A DNA stretch of 64,000 nucleotides, taken from the NCBI GenBank assembly GCA_016748015.1, contig JAAOMT010000694.1:124001-188000 (forward strand), written 5' to 3'. Below the pieces are notes generated by a model that did not search any database, was not told the DNA's origin, and worked only from the letters and a program-made list of their open reading frames with translations. Position numbers and translations under genes: made by a program. Origin of the DNA: Geosiphon pyriformis (lineage: Eukaryota; Glomeromycota; Glomeromycetes; Archaeosporales; Geosiphonaceae). Of the stretch, positions 21,254-32,601 are shown in pieces (within the stretch, counting starts at the first letter, position 1; the number at the start of each line of letters is the position of its first letter).

Positions 21254-21858
21254 ATAAGATCAGTCTCATAAAATATCTCAGTCATTATACTTTTCAAAGA
21301 TAACTGGGGAATCTGAAGGTAGAGAGATAGTCCATACTGTCAACAAATGATCATGCCTGGTATAATTTTATGCCTCATGTCGGCACTCTTAGAATTCAAT
21401 ATCAGGTATCAGATGTACTCTTCAGTCATGTTTTATTCAATAATTTTCAAATGCTATAATACATGTTTCAAGAAAAGAGTAAGAAATAACCAACAAGTAA
21501 TCTTTTATCTTAAGATATTTAGATACTTGAAAGTAGAAAAAGGAAAATTAGTGATAAAAAAAAGATTGAAATGAAAGTTGTTATTTTATTTATTTTATTT
21601 CTTTGATTTTTGACATGTATTTCTACAGCTAAGAGATTCATTGTTTATATAATTATTAAAAGTGGTCAATGATCAGGTCAATGATCAGATCAACAATCAA
21701 GTCAATGATCAGGTCAATAATTAGATTAATAATCAGATTAATGGTCAAGTTATTGATTAGATCAATAATTACTATCTAAAAATAGGGTGGTTAATTATAT
21801 GACATTAGTGGCTAATACATGTAATAACTAATAAAAAGTATGAGTTTTAACCATAACA
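21254..21858 (-). repeat. Element C left (3') LTR-B, second piece
   Basis: It continues LTR-B from ATAAGATCAGTCTC to CCATAACA and matches 48310-48929 and 53882-54443. It carries the 12-bp repeats and, on the minus strand, a weak TATA (TATATAAA, 21644-21651). The short open frame on the + strand at 21347-21574 lies inside the LTR and has no support as a gene. Confidence 0.9.
21664..21771 (-). repeat. 12-bp tandem array in LTR-B (nine units)
   Basis: Nine contiguous degenerate copies of GGTCAATGATCA. The same array has ten units in the other C LTR (48723-48842) and five in the solo LTR (54296-54355). On the minus strand, which is the sense of element C, the array sits just upstream of a TATA-like box. 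Confidence 0.85.
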
Positions 21859-21867
21859 TTATTTTCT

Positions 21868-22484
21868 TCAAAGAAATTGAGCTTTAGTGAAATCAAACTA
21901 TTTATGGAATAATTTATTTGAAAAGTTTTGTCTAATTCAAAGTTAACTAGTTTATTAAAGTTTTTGGTAAATAAAGTGTATAATATTTGAGGCAAAATAA
22001 GTTTTATATTTAAGAGACCAAATCTTTGTATTAGAGTTTTGGCTTTTCTAACAATAGTTAAAACTCTTGAAACATCTAACTATATAATGTCCAAAATTTC
22101 TGTCTGTATCTCTAAAGTTGTTTTTTTTATTAGTTTCATATCCTCTATAATTTTATCAAAGCAACCATAGAGTTTTAATTGTCTTTTATATAACAAGTTT
22201 TTGTCTATGAGCAAAATTTTTTGGATTGTTTTTCTAATTGTGCCAGAAGGTAAAAGTATAGCTGCTGTTATACTTTCCAACAGATATTTATTCATTTTGC
22301 TACCAATTTTTTCTCTTCTAGTAGTGGTTTTCTTGGATCTAATAACAATATGTGTTCTACTGTTATCAGTTATGATAGTCTGTTTTCCAATAGTCAGAGT
22401 AGTATTTGGATAGTTTTTAATCTAATACTCATAAAAAGTATAGAAAGTGTTTTGAATGTTTTGATTCAGAAAATAATTATTCAT
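21868..22484 (-). pseudogene. Element C ORF3, broken
   Basis: On the minus strand from ATG 22484 to a TGA at 21868, only 10 bp from the LTR. The N-terminus carries TLTIGKQTIITD, parallel to the ITVTGNHINYTQ stretch of A; 22080-22295 is open and contains NLLYKRQLKL; the end reads DFTKAQFL, parallel to DFDKAQY in D. A TAG near 22425 and several later stops break it. This shows ORF3 is shared by a family that has no dUTPase. Confidence 0.65.
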
Positions 22485-22514
22485 GTTGATTGAAGATACC
22501 TCCATTTTAAGAAT

Positions 22515-23990
22515 AGTGCATTTATTTATACTGAATTTTTGCTGATTATTTGAGTCAGTATTATTACAACAGACAACCAATCAAGTTGTTTATAATATTT
22601 TTTGAGTCATATACTATAAACAGAATAATTATTGAAGATTGTTCTGAATTGATCTTAAAGAATATAAGAATCATTGTTTAAAACTTTGTTGATTAAAAAG
22701 GGTTTTTTTCACTGGCTAGAGAATTTATTACCATAGACATTGTTTCTGTCTAAACAATATTTCAATACTAAGTTACCAACACTTAAGAAAAGTGTTTTAT
22801 AAGTTTTTTTTTTCTTAAGCTTTTCTTGAAACTATTTTATTTTTTCAAAGACAATTATTTGTGTTTCTATCAATGAGTCAAGAATGGTATCAAGTTTTCT
22901 TTGTAAAATGTCTTTATAATTCCCTATTGTAATTTCTTCAAAGGGTATTGTTTCAATGTCAGTTTCTATTGGTAGTGTTGCCATGTATCTATAGAACAGA
23001 TAAAAAAGTTTATAACTTATTATGTTATGGTTTACAGTTCTATAAACAAACAAAGCTGAAGGCAGTACTTTGTTCCATAAGTTTGTTTCTTCACTGGTTT
23101 TGGCTAAGGTTTCACATAGTGTTCTATTAAAATGTTTTACTAAGCTATTTGTTTAAAGATAATAAAGGGAGAAAAAATTATAACATATTTCCATTTTTTT
23201 ACAAAGCTTTTTAACCAATGTACTAAGAAAAGCTCTTTTTCTATTAGATAAAAGTTCTTTGAAGCAGTCATAATGGCAGATAATATTTTTATAAATAAAG
23301 TTAGCTATTGAGACTGCTGTTTGATATGAGATGGCTCTTGCTTTTACCCATTTTGTAAGATAGTCGGTAGCTGTGATAATGTATTTGTTGCCATTAGGAG
23401 TTATTGTTAAAGATCCAACAACATCTATACCAATTTTGTCAAATGGTTAACCAACAGAGATTGGATGGATATCTTCTTTGTGATTAGGTTTTTTTTTTGG
23501 CAGGTGTTACAAGTTTTAATGTACTTAGCAATGTCTTTTTCCAAGATATGCCAATAATAATAAGCTAAAGTTTTCTGAATTGTTTTTGTTTTTTTAAAAT
23601 GTTCAGCTAATGGGTTAGTGTACATATTATATATTACAATTTCTTTTTTTTCAAATCTGATGACTCTTTGAGAACAGTCAAAATTTTTTTTATTTTTTTT
23701 ATATAACTGGTTTTGGTAAATCAAATAGAAATTTGATTGTTTGCACAAATGTTCTCTTTGCTGTCAAGTGTATTTTGGTGGGTATTGTCTTTTACCCAAA
23801 AATTCTATTAAGACAGAATAGTTGTCCAAGTCCATTATTATGTTTATTTATAAGAGAGTTACTAATAATTAAGTTGGTTTGGTTAAGAGGTTGTACTATC
23901 TCTGAATGATAAGTTTAGAGAAAGCATCAGTATTTTGATAATTTGCTCTTTTGTGGTGTTGAATATTATAGTCAAATTCATCCAAATGGA
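22515..23990 (-). pseudogene. Element C integrase, broken
   Basis: Minus strand. Zinc part in 23425-23748: MYTNPLAEHF, then CNTCQKK. The core continues through TDYLTKW (about 23350), LLSNRKRAF (second Asp now Asn, about 23250) and LVKHFNRTL (Glu now Lys, about 23130). 22832-23053 covers VYRTVNHN and the region before the C-terminal domain. The C-terminal NKVLNNDSYIL-like segment lies near 22660. Several stops interrupt it. Its position between RT and ORF3 is normal for the lineage. Confidence 0.75.
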
Positions 23991-23999
23991 ATATCCAGT

Positions 24000-25240
24000 G
24001 AGTTATTCATTTATGTTCTAACTTTTTTTTATTGTGCAGTTAAACCAAGGCTTAATAATTTGTTACTATTAGAAATTTCACACCAAGAAGATATTGGTTC
24101 CAGTAACTAGTAGTCCAAATTACTGCTAAGCATTCTTGTTCAATAACTGAATAGTTCTTTTCTGCTGGTATAAGGATTCTACTGGCATATACTATAGCAT
24201 GTTTCTTGTCATTTTCATCTTTTTAGAAGAGAATAGCACTAAGTCTATAGCCAGATATATCAGTGTGCAGGATAAAAAGTTGGTTTAAGTCAGGTTGTTT
24301 AATGATTGGTTCAATAACAAGTTTTTCCTTTAGAGTTTCAAAAGCTTTTTGTTGATAAGTGCCCCAATGATAATTGACATTTTTTCTAAGCAGCTGATTA
24401 AGAAGAAAGACGATTTTGAAAAAATCTTTAATAAATTTGCAATAATAAGAGACCAAACCAAGGAAAGAGCATAGTTCAGGAACATTCATGAGTTGTCTAA
24501 TGTTTTGGACTTTTTCAACTTGGGTCAGAAAAAATTCCATCTTTTGTAATAAAATGACCAAAAAACTGGGTGGATTGTTATCTAAAAAGAGATTTAATTG
24601 GGTTTATCTTGAGACCAGCATTTCTAAAGAGATCAAAAACCTTTTGCAAGTGTTCCAAATATTCATTCCAGGTTTTTGAGTATACCATTATATCATTTAA
24701 ATAGACCAGAACAAAGTTTTTTTTTACTGATTCAAACACTTTGTTTATTAGGTATTAAAAGATGGAAGGAGCATTAATGAGACCAAAAAGCATGACTGTG
24801 AATTTGTAGATGCCATACTTAGTAATGAAAACAGTTTTCTTTCTACTTTTTGAATCCATTTTTACTTGTCAGAATTCAGCAGTTAAGTTAATGGTTAAGA
24901 AGAAAACAGCATCATTAAATTTGTCTAATATTGCATTAATTTTGGGAAATAGATACATGTCTCTTATAGTGATGGTATTTAATTGGCAATAGTCAACACA
25001 AAAGCATAAAGTTCCATTTTTTTTGAATACCACTACAACTAAAAAAGCCCATTCACTCCTGGTTTTTTGTATGAATCTAAGATTTTTTATTCAGTTTATC
25101 TCTTTTTTGATGAACTCATTATTGTGCTGATTAGATTGATAAGACTTCAAATAGATGGGGTGAATTTCTCTGATAGTAATGGTGTGTTGTATTACATAGG
25201 TTTATCTAAAGGTATTATCTTCTTTTGAAATAACTGGGCT
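24000..25240 (-). pseudogene. Element C reverse transcriptase and RNase H, broken
   Basis: Minus strand. The catalytic box near 24690 reads VYLNDIMVYSKTWNE, with the first catalytic Asp changed to Asn. The segment 24223-24561 covers the connection region, with LCSFLGLVSYYCKFIKDF, WGTYQQKAFETLKEKL and ILHTDISGY (RNase H first Asp retained). The fingers region (about 24980-25100) is heavily interrupted. Typical Ty3/Gypsy order; inactive. Confidence 0.75.
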
Positions 25241-26330
25241 ATTTTTAGCCAACAGATTTTTAATGTTTACTTTTCTTTCTTTAAAAAAGAGTTCTCTTTG
25301 TTCTATTACAAGTAATTGAATTTTAGATAGTTTATTTTTAAAAGATTTTTGTACTTCTCTTAGTTCTTCTCTGGGTACCAAATTAATTGGCTCCTAATCT
25401 TTGTAATAGATTAGGCAAAACTTGTATTTATCACTAAAAAAATATAAAAATTTATTACATCAGCACCTGGTACAAGAACCATACCACCAATAACTGTATT
25501 TGGCTTTCTTGCTAAATTTTCTGTCAAAGGTTCTTCTGAGTATGTCATAGTAGGGCCAGCAGATTAGCTTGTTATTTACAATGATTTTTTTTCTGTCAGC
25601 TTTGACATTATCTAATGGCTTGTTATTACTAATAAAAATGATATAGATGAGTTCAGCAGTTTCTTTTTGTTATTCTTGATCTTTTTTTTCATTGTTTTCA
25701 TTATTATTTGATTTATCTAATTGTTCTTTTTTTTGGATGCTGAAGGGGTTGTTTAATAACAAAACTTAACTACAATGGACTTTTTACCACATCTGATAGT
25801 TAACTCACAAAGTTCATAGTTAAGTAATACTTTGGCTTTCTTGAGTCATTTATTGTTAACAATTATGGTATACTCTTTTGTTTCAGATACTTTCATGTCA
25901 GTCTTAATGCTGATGTTATTAATATGAACAAGAACAGCTTTGGTTATACCAAGCCCTTTTTTTTTGTTACCATACACATTGGTTATTAGTCTGGTTGAAT
26001 GTTTATCAATTTTTCTACCAATGGCTTCCAGAAAGTGTTTGGCAATTACACTAACACATAATTTACTGTCTAGAATCAAGTCAATAAAATAACCAGCCAT
26101 TTGGGCTTTGCAAATAAAAAAAGTAGTATTGCTGTTGTTAGCAAGTCCAGCTTGGTGAAAGTGCTTATTGGTTTTTGGTGTTTTTTCTTTAAAATCAATG
26201 ATTTGCAAAGATCTTTTCTGAATTGTGGATGAGTTATTAACTGGCCAAAAGTAATGTGAGCTGGGGTTTCTATGAAATTTTTAATAACAGAATAGAGACC
26301 AGATTTTTGTACAATTTTTGGAGATTCCAA
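25241..26330 (-). pseudogene. Element C protease and short spacer to RT
   Basis: Minus strand. 25846-26208 is open and holds a retropepsin-like core, GYFIDLILDSKLCVSVI, in which the Asp-Ser-Gly triad reads Asp-Ser-Lys, so it is inactive. From the protease to RT there are only about 600 bp with no dUTPase motifs and no Cys series. C therefore represents the simpler layout within this window. A GMVLVPGADV-like piece near 25470 is the only readable part of the spacer. Confidence 0.65.
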
Positions 26331-26499
26331 CTTTGAAAAGTTTTTAAAACTTTAGCCTTTGGTGGTTCATTGTTATTAGCAGTTGATGTGGATGCTTTGT
26401 TTGGGTCTAGAACAAAATTAATCTTGGCTTTTTTCTTTTTTCTTGTTAATTCAGAGGTATTAATTGCTAGTTTATCCATGTTATGGTCATTATTAGTTA

Positions 26500-27033
26500 A
26501 GTTAAAAACAAAAAAAGGGTTTTTTTCTGATTGGCTTGTACTCTCACTTTTTAAAGATGTGCCTACCAGTTTAAAGACTGATAAACAGTGGCTTCAACTA
26601 AAGGATCTTTTTCAAAAAAATTAATGTTGCCATAATTGGGTCTTTAATTGGAGACATTGTTGTTAATAATTTTGTTGTTTTAATTGTTATTGTTTCTAAA
26701 AACTGGAAGAGGCAAAGGAGGATTGTTGCAATTTCTAAAGAAATGTTCAGTTAATCTACAATAATAACATACAGATAGACCACAATTTTGTTGTTTTTGA
26801 TAAGAGGATTGCTGGAGCTGATTAAAATGAGATTTAAATCTGGGTCTTTGACGTTGTTGATTTTTTCTAACTGTTTAGACTAAGAGTTCTAATAATTAGA
26901 CAAAATTGATTGTGAGTCTATTTATCAACTGTTTATTTGGGTCTGAAGTTTGGGTAGCAAAAAAGATAGCAGCCATAACAGAAGCAGAAGCCATAACAGA
27001 AGCAGGAACAAAAACTAGAAGTGTAGATTCTAG
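26500..27033 (-). pseudogene. Element C gag, C-terminal part with zinc knuckle
   Basis: Minus strand continuation of the gag whose front half lies at 47059-48170, separated by element D. The knuckle CYYCRLTEHFFRNC (26728-26769) has the full CX2CX4HX4C pattern. Basic and Asn-rich sequence flanks it. Frames 26270-26479 and 26370-26624 lie in the linker and add nothing firm. Confidence 0.7.
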
Positions 27034-27111
27034 GTGTTATTACTCATAGAAATATAGAAAATATATATTAGCATAGTTATTAACCAATTAAAAGTAGATA
27101 TAGTAAAATGT

Positions 27112-27262
27112 GAAATTCCAGGATTCCTCTCAGAAATTGCAGAATTTCAGAAATTATAGAATTCTCACAAGGAATCGCAGAATTCCAGAATTCTAGGATT
27201 TTTTTCAAAGAAATTGCAGGATTCCAGAAATTCCAGGATTCCTGTTGTGAAGAATTGAGGAA
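27112..27262 (+). promoter_or_regulatory. GAATTCCAGGATT-type motif cluster in LTR-D
   Basis: Several degenerate copies of GAATTCCAGGATTC and AATTGCAGGATTCC follow one another, with GAATTC palindromes between. The cluster ends about 20 bp upstream of the TATA box. It recurs in the 3' LTR (about 46275-46410), in D3 (about 6060-6190) and in the old copies at 53630-53720 and, inverted, about 57970-58030. Confidence 0.6.
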
Positions 27263-27281
27263 TTGAGGAATCTCAATTATG

Positions 27282-27290
27282 TATATATAG
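27282..27290 (+). promoter_or_regulatory. TATA box of LTR-D (TATATATAG)
   Basis: Identical at 46428-46436 in the 3' LTR and present near 6235 in D3. It lies immediately downstream of the motif cluster and upstream of the transcribed part of the LTR. Confidence 0.6.
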
Positions 27291-27910
27291 CAGTAAGATT
27301 AGAAACTAAAAAAACAGACCTCTCAGTTTAGATTTCATCTAGATAATTTTTCAAACCACAAATAAATAACTGTTTGTTATCTCAAACTTGCTACCACTAT
27401 TAACACTTCATGTTGATAGTAATTGATACTTAACCACACTGGAACAATAGCTCTTGATCACGGCTATTGATGGAATACTAACTTGTAAATTGCCTTGGCT
27501 TATTTCTTTTCTTTCTTTATTTTCTTTTCTTTTCTTTATTTCTTGCTTTGATTTTATTGTTGTTTACTAACTCTATTAAGGATTAACACACAGGGTACTG
27601 ATGTTAGGATAAACGTGACTGGTAAAAGACCCAGAAATAAGGGTAGAACACTTGATTAAGGATAGCTTACCAGGAAGAATACCAGTCATTAAGCTGAGAA
27701 AAAAATTGACAAAACTGCGGTTTCGGGAAGCTATAGATAAAACTATTACCATTGAATCTCTGTTCATTATACAAAGAACTCAACCAAACCTTTCAGATAC
27801 AAACTTTTCAGACACAAACCTTCAGATCATTATTAACTGCAACTAGATTTGAGTACCAAGTTATGGGTTTGTTATTTAATCCAACACCAGAAGTAGTTAC
27901 CTGTAACATT

Positions 27911-27920
27911 TAGTGCTCTC
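27911..27920 (+). other. Primer binding site of element D
   Basis: TAGTGCTCTC directly after the LTR, differing by one G-to-A from the TGGTGCTCTC of element A. The shared ten bases suggest a common tRNA primer across families. Confidence 0.55.
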
Positions 27921-27949
27921 TGTGAAGTATAATTCTACAAAGAACCAGT

Positions 27950-29395
27950 ACCAACACAAATCTAAAAGTAGCAGAATCAGAAAACATAGAAGCAAATCAT
28001 TTAAGATTTACGAAATCTTTATTTTAACACTACTGTTAACATTTGGGATTAAATCACAATCACATATCAGTGGAATTAGCTTTCAATTTCTATGTTAATA
28101 AAAGAATTGCCTATCTGTTAGGAACACCAGTAAATATCGAATCAATAAGAGAAGCCTTTTATAGTGAATTAATTTAAAATACCAACCTGCCAACAAATCA
28201 CAATTTCACCTCCATCATCATGGAAATCAACAAAAAAATTGAACACCATACACAGCAAAAATACGCCATTACTTACATGAGCAAAGACAAAGAAAAACTG
28301 CAAACACCAGCAGTAACACCCAAAAGAATACAACCACCTACTTGGAAGAAAACAAGAGTTGAGTCCTCAACTAATCCATTATATCACTATACACTTGGAA
28401 GCACCATTAATATTACATCTACTGGCGTGGCCATATCAAACACAACACCAGCATTTGGATGATTCCCATTCCAAAGTAAACAAAGGAAAGCAGAGTTATT
28501 AGGATCATATGGTATGTATTTTGAAAGATTTAACTTGCAATCATCAACGCCATCAAGACTCCGATCATCACCGCCTCCCCCAGATTTCGGAATTTCTGAT
28601 CTATGAGAAATAATGGAATCAAAAGAAAAGGAAGAAGAAGAAGCTGAAGATCAAAAATTTACTTATCAAAACCCAATTACTGAAAACCCGGAATTTGAAA
28701 CCCCGAATCTTCAAACCCAGCAAAATCTAAACCCAGAAAATCCAGAAATTGAAACTCCGAATATTCAGACACTGCCAACTTAGGATAATCGAATCCCCGA
28801 TTTAATAAATTAACAAAACTTACCTCCAGTAATTGTTATTGATCAACTACCAATTAATCCAATAGCCAAACCCATACAACTGCCACTTCAACTACCACCC
28901 CAACAACCCATGCAACAACAACCATTTCAACTACCACCATAACAACCCAACTTAGGTCCAATGGCTTACGCACCAATTGCAAAACTTGACAATTTTACTG
29001 GTGAAGAGAACAATGCTCAAATATGGCTCAATAACATTGAAAAAGCCATAATGGCCAACAGATGGAACAATGGTAGAGCCCTTCAAGCGATCCCCTATTT
29101 TCTTAAAGATACTGCCAATTTGTGGTATCAGAGTCTAGCCGCCAAACCACAAATCTTCAATGAGTTCAAAACAGAATTCTTGAGATATTTTAGTAATAAC
29201 AATAGTATTAATTGCTTGACCAACACATTTACCACCATCAAACAAGGGGACACAAAAGCAGTCACCACTTACTTGGAACGCTTCCATAGAAATCTGTGCC
29301 AAATTCAGGCAATCCAAGCTGATTACTTTACAGTACCACAGATCTTGAACCAGTTCATCAGAGAATTGTGCAGTAGCATCCTTTAGCAAGTACAT
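27950..29395 (+). pseudogene. Element D gag, front part
   Basis: Readable from about 27960 with several stops; open pieces are 28220-28462 and 28961-29386. A Pro/Glu-rich region with an internal repeat (ENPEFETPN and ENPEIETPN) spans 28680-28780. The capsid-type part has FTGEENNAQIWLNNIEKA, IPYFLKDTANLWYQSL and the TYLERFHRNLCQIQ segment. A TAG at 29384-29386 replaces CAG. A' interrupts at 29395; removing A' and one ACAT joins the frame exactly to 39217. Confidence 0.8.
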
Positions 29396-30360
29396 TGTTA
29401 CCAGAGGTTTTTGGTATCTTTTTAGTTCTTGTATGTTTATTGTAATGCTGTTAATTCATGACTATGGGAAGTGTTTGAACCTCTGATAACTGAATTTATC
29501 TTCAAATTATCTCCTATAATTTGAACTGCTGGGCTTATATGTGGAATGGCCAGTTCTGTGCCAGTTGCTTTGTGTAGTTACATTGTAGTAAACATCAACT
29601 CTTTCCCAGGAATTGCTCATCTGAAAGCTCACTAAAAATGGGTAGTTATTTTGCTGTAAAAGTCAACTCTTCTACAGAAATCCTGTTTGTAGGCTACCCT
29701 AATAATTGTAATAAAAAAAGAAAAGAAAAATAAAAGAAATGTAAAAGAAATAGAATTCTGTCAAGGGAAACGTTTTCTATCTAGGCCTGGAGTCACTAAC
29801 AGTTTATTGAAATTGGTAGCTAATCAATTTCAAAACGTTAGTTGGGTTTTGAGGATTTTCCAAGTGCAATAATTAAAGAATTTGGTTTTTTGAATTATTT
29901 GATATTTATTTAAGAATGGTTCTAAGTGATAAATCTCAAGTAAGATATATTTTCTCGAAGAGAAAAGCTCTTCTTTTATACAACTTGTCATAACACTATT
30001 CTATGAACTTGAACTTTGCTCTTTTTTACAATTTTGCTGAACTAAAGATACATTTCGGCGAATTACAAGTTATTTCTGCAAACTATTAGATATTTCAGTG
30101 AACTATCAATTATTTTGGCAAATTTCTACAAATTTCAGCGAACTTTTGAATGTTACATATTTTGGGGTATTACATGATTGATTATTGCACTTAGGTTACA
30201 TTTGTGTTATGTACAAATTGGATTATTAATTAAATGATAATTTCGGACATTTTGCTAATGTAATAAGTAATAATTTGAAACGATAATATATGCTAATTAA
30301 TGATAAGATTTATAAGGGTAATTTCATGCTAAACAATATCTCTAATTTTGTCTGGTAACA
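29396..30360 (-). repeat. Element A' 3' LTR (left)
   Basis: 965 bp, ending GGTAACA in this orientation. TATA box 29973-29980 on the minus strand and phased ATTTCGGC-type motifs about 30045-30150. ORF3 of A' ends inside it at 30329. Confidence 0.93.
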
Positions 30361-31048
30361 TAACCTTCTCCTCAAGACTGAGCTCCATCAAAGTCCAAAT
30401 ACTGTCTGTAATTTCCAGATAATAATCCAAAATTATTGAAAAAATTTGGTCTGAAAATTGTTGAAATTTCAGTTCTGTGAGCTTTCCAATGTATTGAATC
30501 TTCAAAGGCTGTAAAATTGGGTTTTGTAGGACGTTTTCACAGGTGTGGAATAGGTCATAAAGTTTAAGGACAGCTCTTAGTTTATAATGACTGTTTGTAG
30601 ATCCAACTGTTGTCTTGAATTCATTGTGGAGTTGTTTCTGAATAGCTTTTTTTGTGAAGTTTGCTGCTGTAAGCTCCCATTTTCATTCATGAAGTGTTTT
30701 TTCAATGTAGAAATATCTATATATTGGAGTATAGTTATAGTTTTCTTCATTAAGACACAGTTGAAGTTTTTGTTGAATAGTAGCATTTGGTAGAATACTA
30801 ATAGAAGTGAGCATTAAGTTTTTTCTTAAAGCAAGCTTTAAAAGTTCTGACAGGTGAATTCCAGAATAACTTCTTGTGTTCTTCTTATATGGGTGATATT
30901 TTCGTGAATTTGGGGCTAAATTTGTAACTACTTCTGTTTGGGTATAATTAATGTGGTTTCCAGTAACAGTAATGGATAATTCGGGTATTGTTTTTAAAGC
31001 TAACATTAGTTTTTGGGATAATTGTTGAATGTTTTGAGGAATAGTCAT
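30329..31048 (-). pseudogene. Element A' ORF3
   Basis: 720 bp on the minus strand from ATG 31048 to a TAG within the LTR at 30329-30331. One TGA at 30683-30685 interrupts it; otherwise it runs the full 239 positions and keeps the Trp codon that is TAG in A. The C-terminus (LPDKIRDIV) is encoded by the LTR, as in A. Equal length in two copies that broke independently supports this as the native ORF3. No known domain was recognised. Confidence 0.75.
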
Positions 31049-31170
31049 TATAAGAAATTTGAAAATAAAAGAAAATTATTTTTGGTGTATAGGTTTTTAT
31101 GTTATTTTTGCTTTGTTTTTGTAAGATTGTTTCTAAATTATAAGGAGATAACTATAATAATAAATTTAAG

Positions 31171-32555
31171 TTAAGTGTTCAAGTTGGGAGGTTGTTCAAT
31201 GACAACTATTGGTTTTAAATTTCGGAAAATATTTTCAAGATTGATTAAAGGGGAATGTGTACTAATTTGTGGAATTAATGGTTCAGGATTGTGTCTGGAA
31301 TTATAGTGTTTCAAACAATCTCCATGTGCAACTTTTGCTAGGATTTTGTCATTAAGTCTTAGCTTGTATGATTTGTTGCCTAGGACTTTATGGATAAAGA
31401 ATGATCTATCCCATTTATTTTCAAATTTTCCACTCCATTGTTTTTCAGCTTTAGTTCTGTGTAAAAGAACTTTGTTTCCGATTTTAAATTCATTGGTAAC
31501 TGGAGGCAATTTGTTGTTATGCTGTTCTTTTTGTTGAGCTTGAAAGTGTTTAATATGGGTGGCTGCTATTCATCATTTTTTTTTCAATATGCTAAGCAGA
31601 GTATAGGCTCTTTGTTGTAGTGTTTCCTAAAAGTTGTCTTTATTAATTGGTTGTACTGGATATGTTTCTATTGTGAAACTAATTGGTAATGTTACTGTCT
31701 GTCCATAAGTTAAATCAAATGGTGTGTGTTTTGTGGTATCTTGTTTTAGTGTTCTATATGCTAGTAACACTGATGGAATAAAAAGATTTTATTTTTGCTC
31801 AAAATCAGTTGAGACTTTGGCTAATGATTCACACAATGTTCTGTTGAAACATTCTACAAGTCTATTTGTTTGTGGATGGTAGGGTGAAGATAATAGTCTC
31901 TTGACATTAAATTGTCCACAAATTTCTTGGATTAAATTGTTCACAAAATGTGTTCCTTGATCAAATAAAAGTTCTATTAAGCATCCATGTCTACAAATGA
32001 TGTCTTCGTAGATAAAGTTTGCTACTGATTTTGCATCTGCTCATTGAATGGCTCTGGCTTCAGGCCATTTGGTGAGATAGTCTACAGCTACTGCAATATA
32101 ACGGTTTTCTTGGTTTGTAATAGGTAGTGGTCCGACTAAATCGATACCAACTCGGTCAAAAGGCTGTCCAATTTTAATTGGGTTTAAAGATTCTGTAGAG
32201 TGAGTTCCTTCTCTTTTTTGACAACTATCACAAGACTTAATGTATTCATGAATGTCTTTTCTCATTTGAGGCTAAAAGTAATATTCTAGTGTTCTCTGAA
32301 TGGTGCTGTCTTTTCTTAGATGTGTTAATGAAGGATCTGAGTGCATGTTATATAAAATGGTTTTTTTTTATGTTCTTGTATTAATCTGAGTGGATTGTCT
32401 GGGTTTCTGAAGTTTCGATAATAAATCATGTTGTTGTGTAAGAAATATTGTTTGGCTTGTTGTTGTAACCAATGTTTTTTATCTGAGGACTAATCTGTTA
32501 AGATTGTTAATGTCTCCAAATATTGTTTAAGATTGTTGTAGTTTTCAGGATTCAT
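31171..32555 (-). pseudogene. Element A' integrase
   Basis: From ATG 32555 (+1 frame relative to the RNase H end at 32602) to the stop at 31171. It keeps the catalytic residues GIDLVGP, DQGTHF and the Glu of RLVECFNR, unlike A. A single-base loss in an A-run near 32361-32368 shifts the frame, and several stops follow. The C-terminal part 31171-31509 is open (FKIGNKVLLHRTKAEKQW). The comparison with A shows that the residues lost in A were lost after these copies separated. Confidence 0.8.
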
Positions 32556-32601
32556 TGTTTGTTGTTTTGTTGTTAATTCAAATGGGTGTTGGTTTTGTAT
32601 T

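Larger units (their letters stand above)
27038..27908 (+). repeat. Element D 5' LTR
   Basis: 871 bp. It begins TATTACTCATAG, a G-to-A form of the TGTTAC terminus of the 3' LTR, and ends CTGTAACA. It includes the repeated GAATTCCAGGATT-type motifs, a TATA box, a T-rich tract (about 27505-27545) and the GATAGCTTACCAGG block. An antisense 63-codon frame (27576-27767) recurs in the 3' LTR only because the LTR is duplicated. Confidence 0.9.

Noticed and set aside
21664-21771. 12-bp array as a CRISPR-like repeat
   Set aside because: Units are contiguous with no spacers, AT-rich and inside an LTR of a eukaryotic element.
27576-27767. 63-codon antisense frame conserved with 46722-46913
   Set aside because: The two sites are the LTRs of the same element D, so conservation comes from LTR duplication, not selection.
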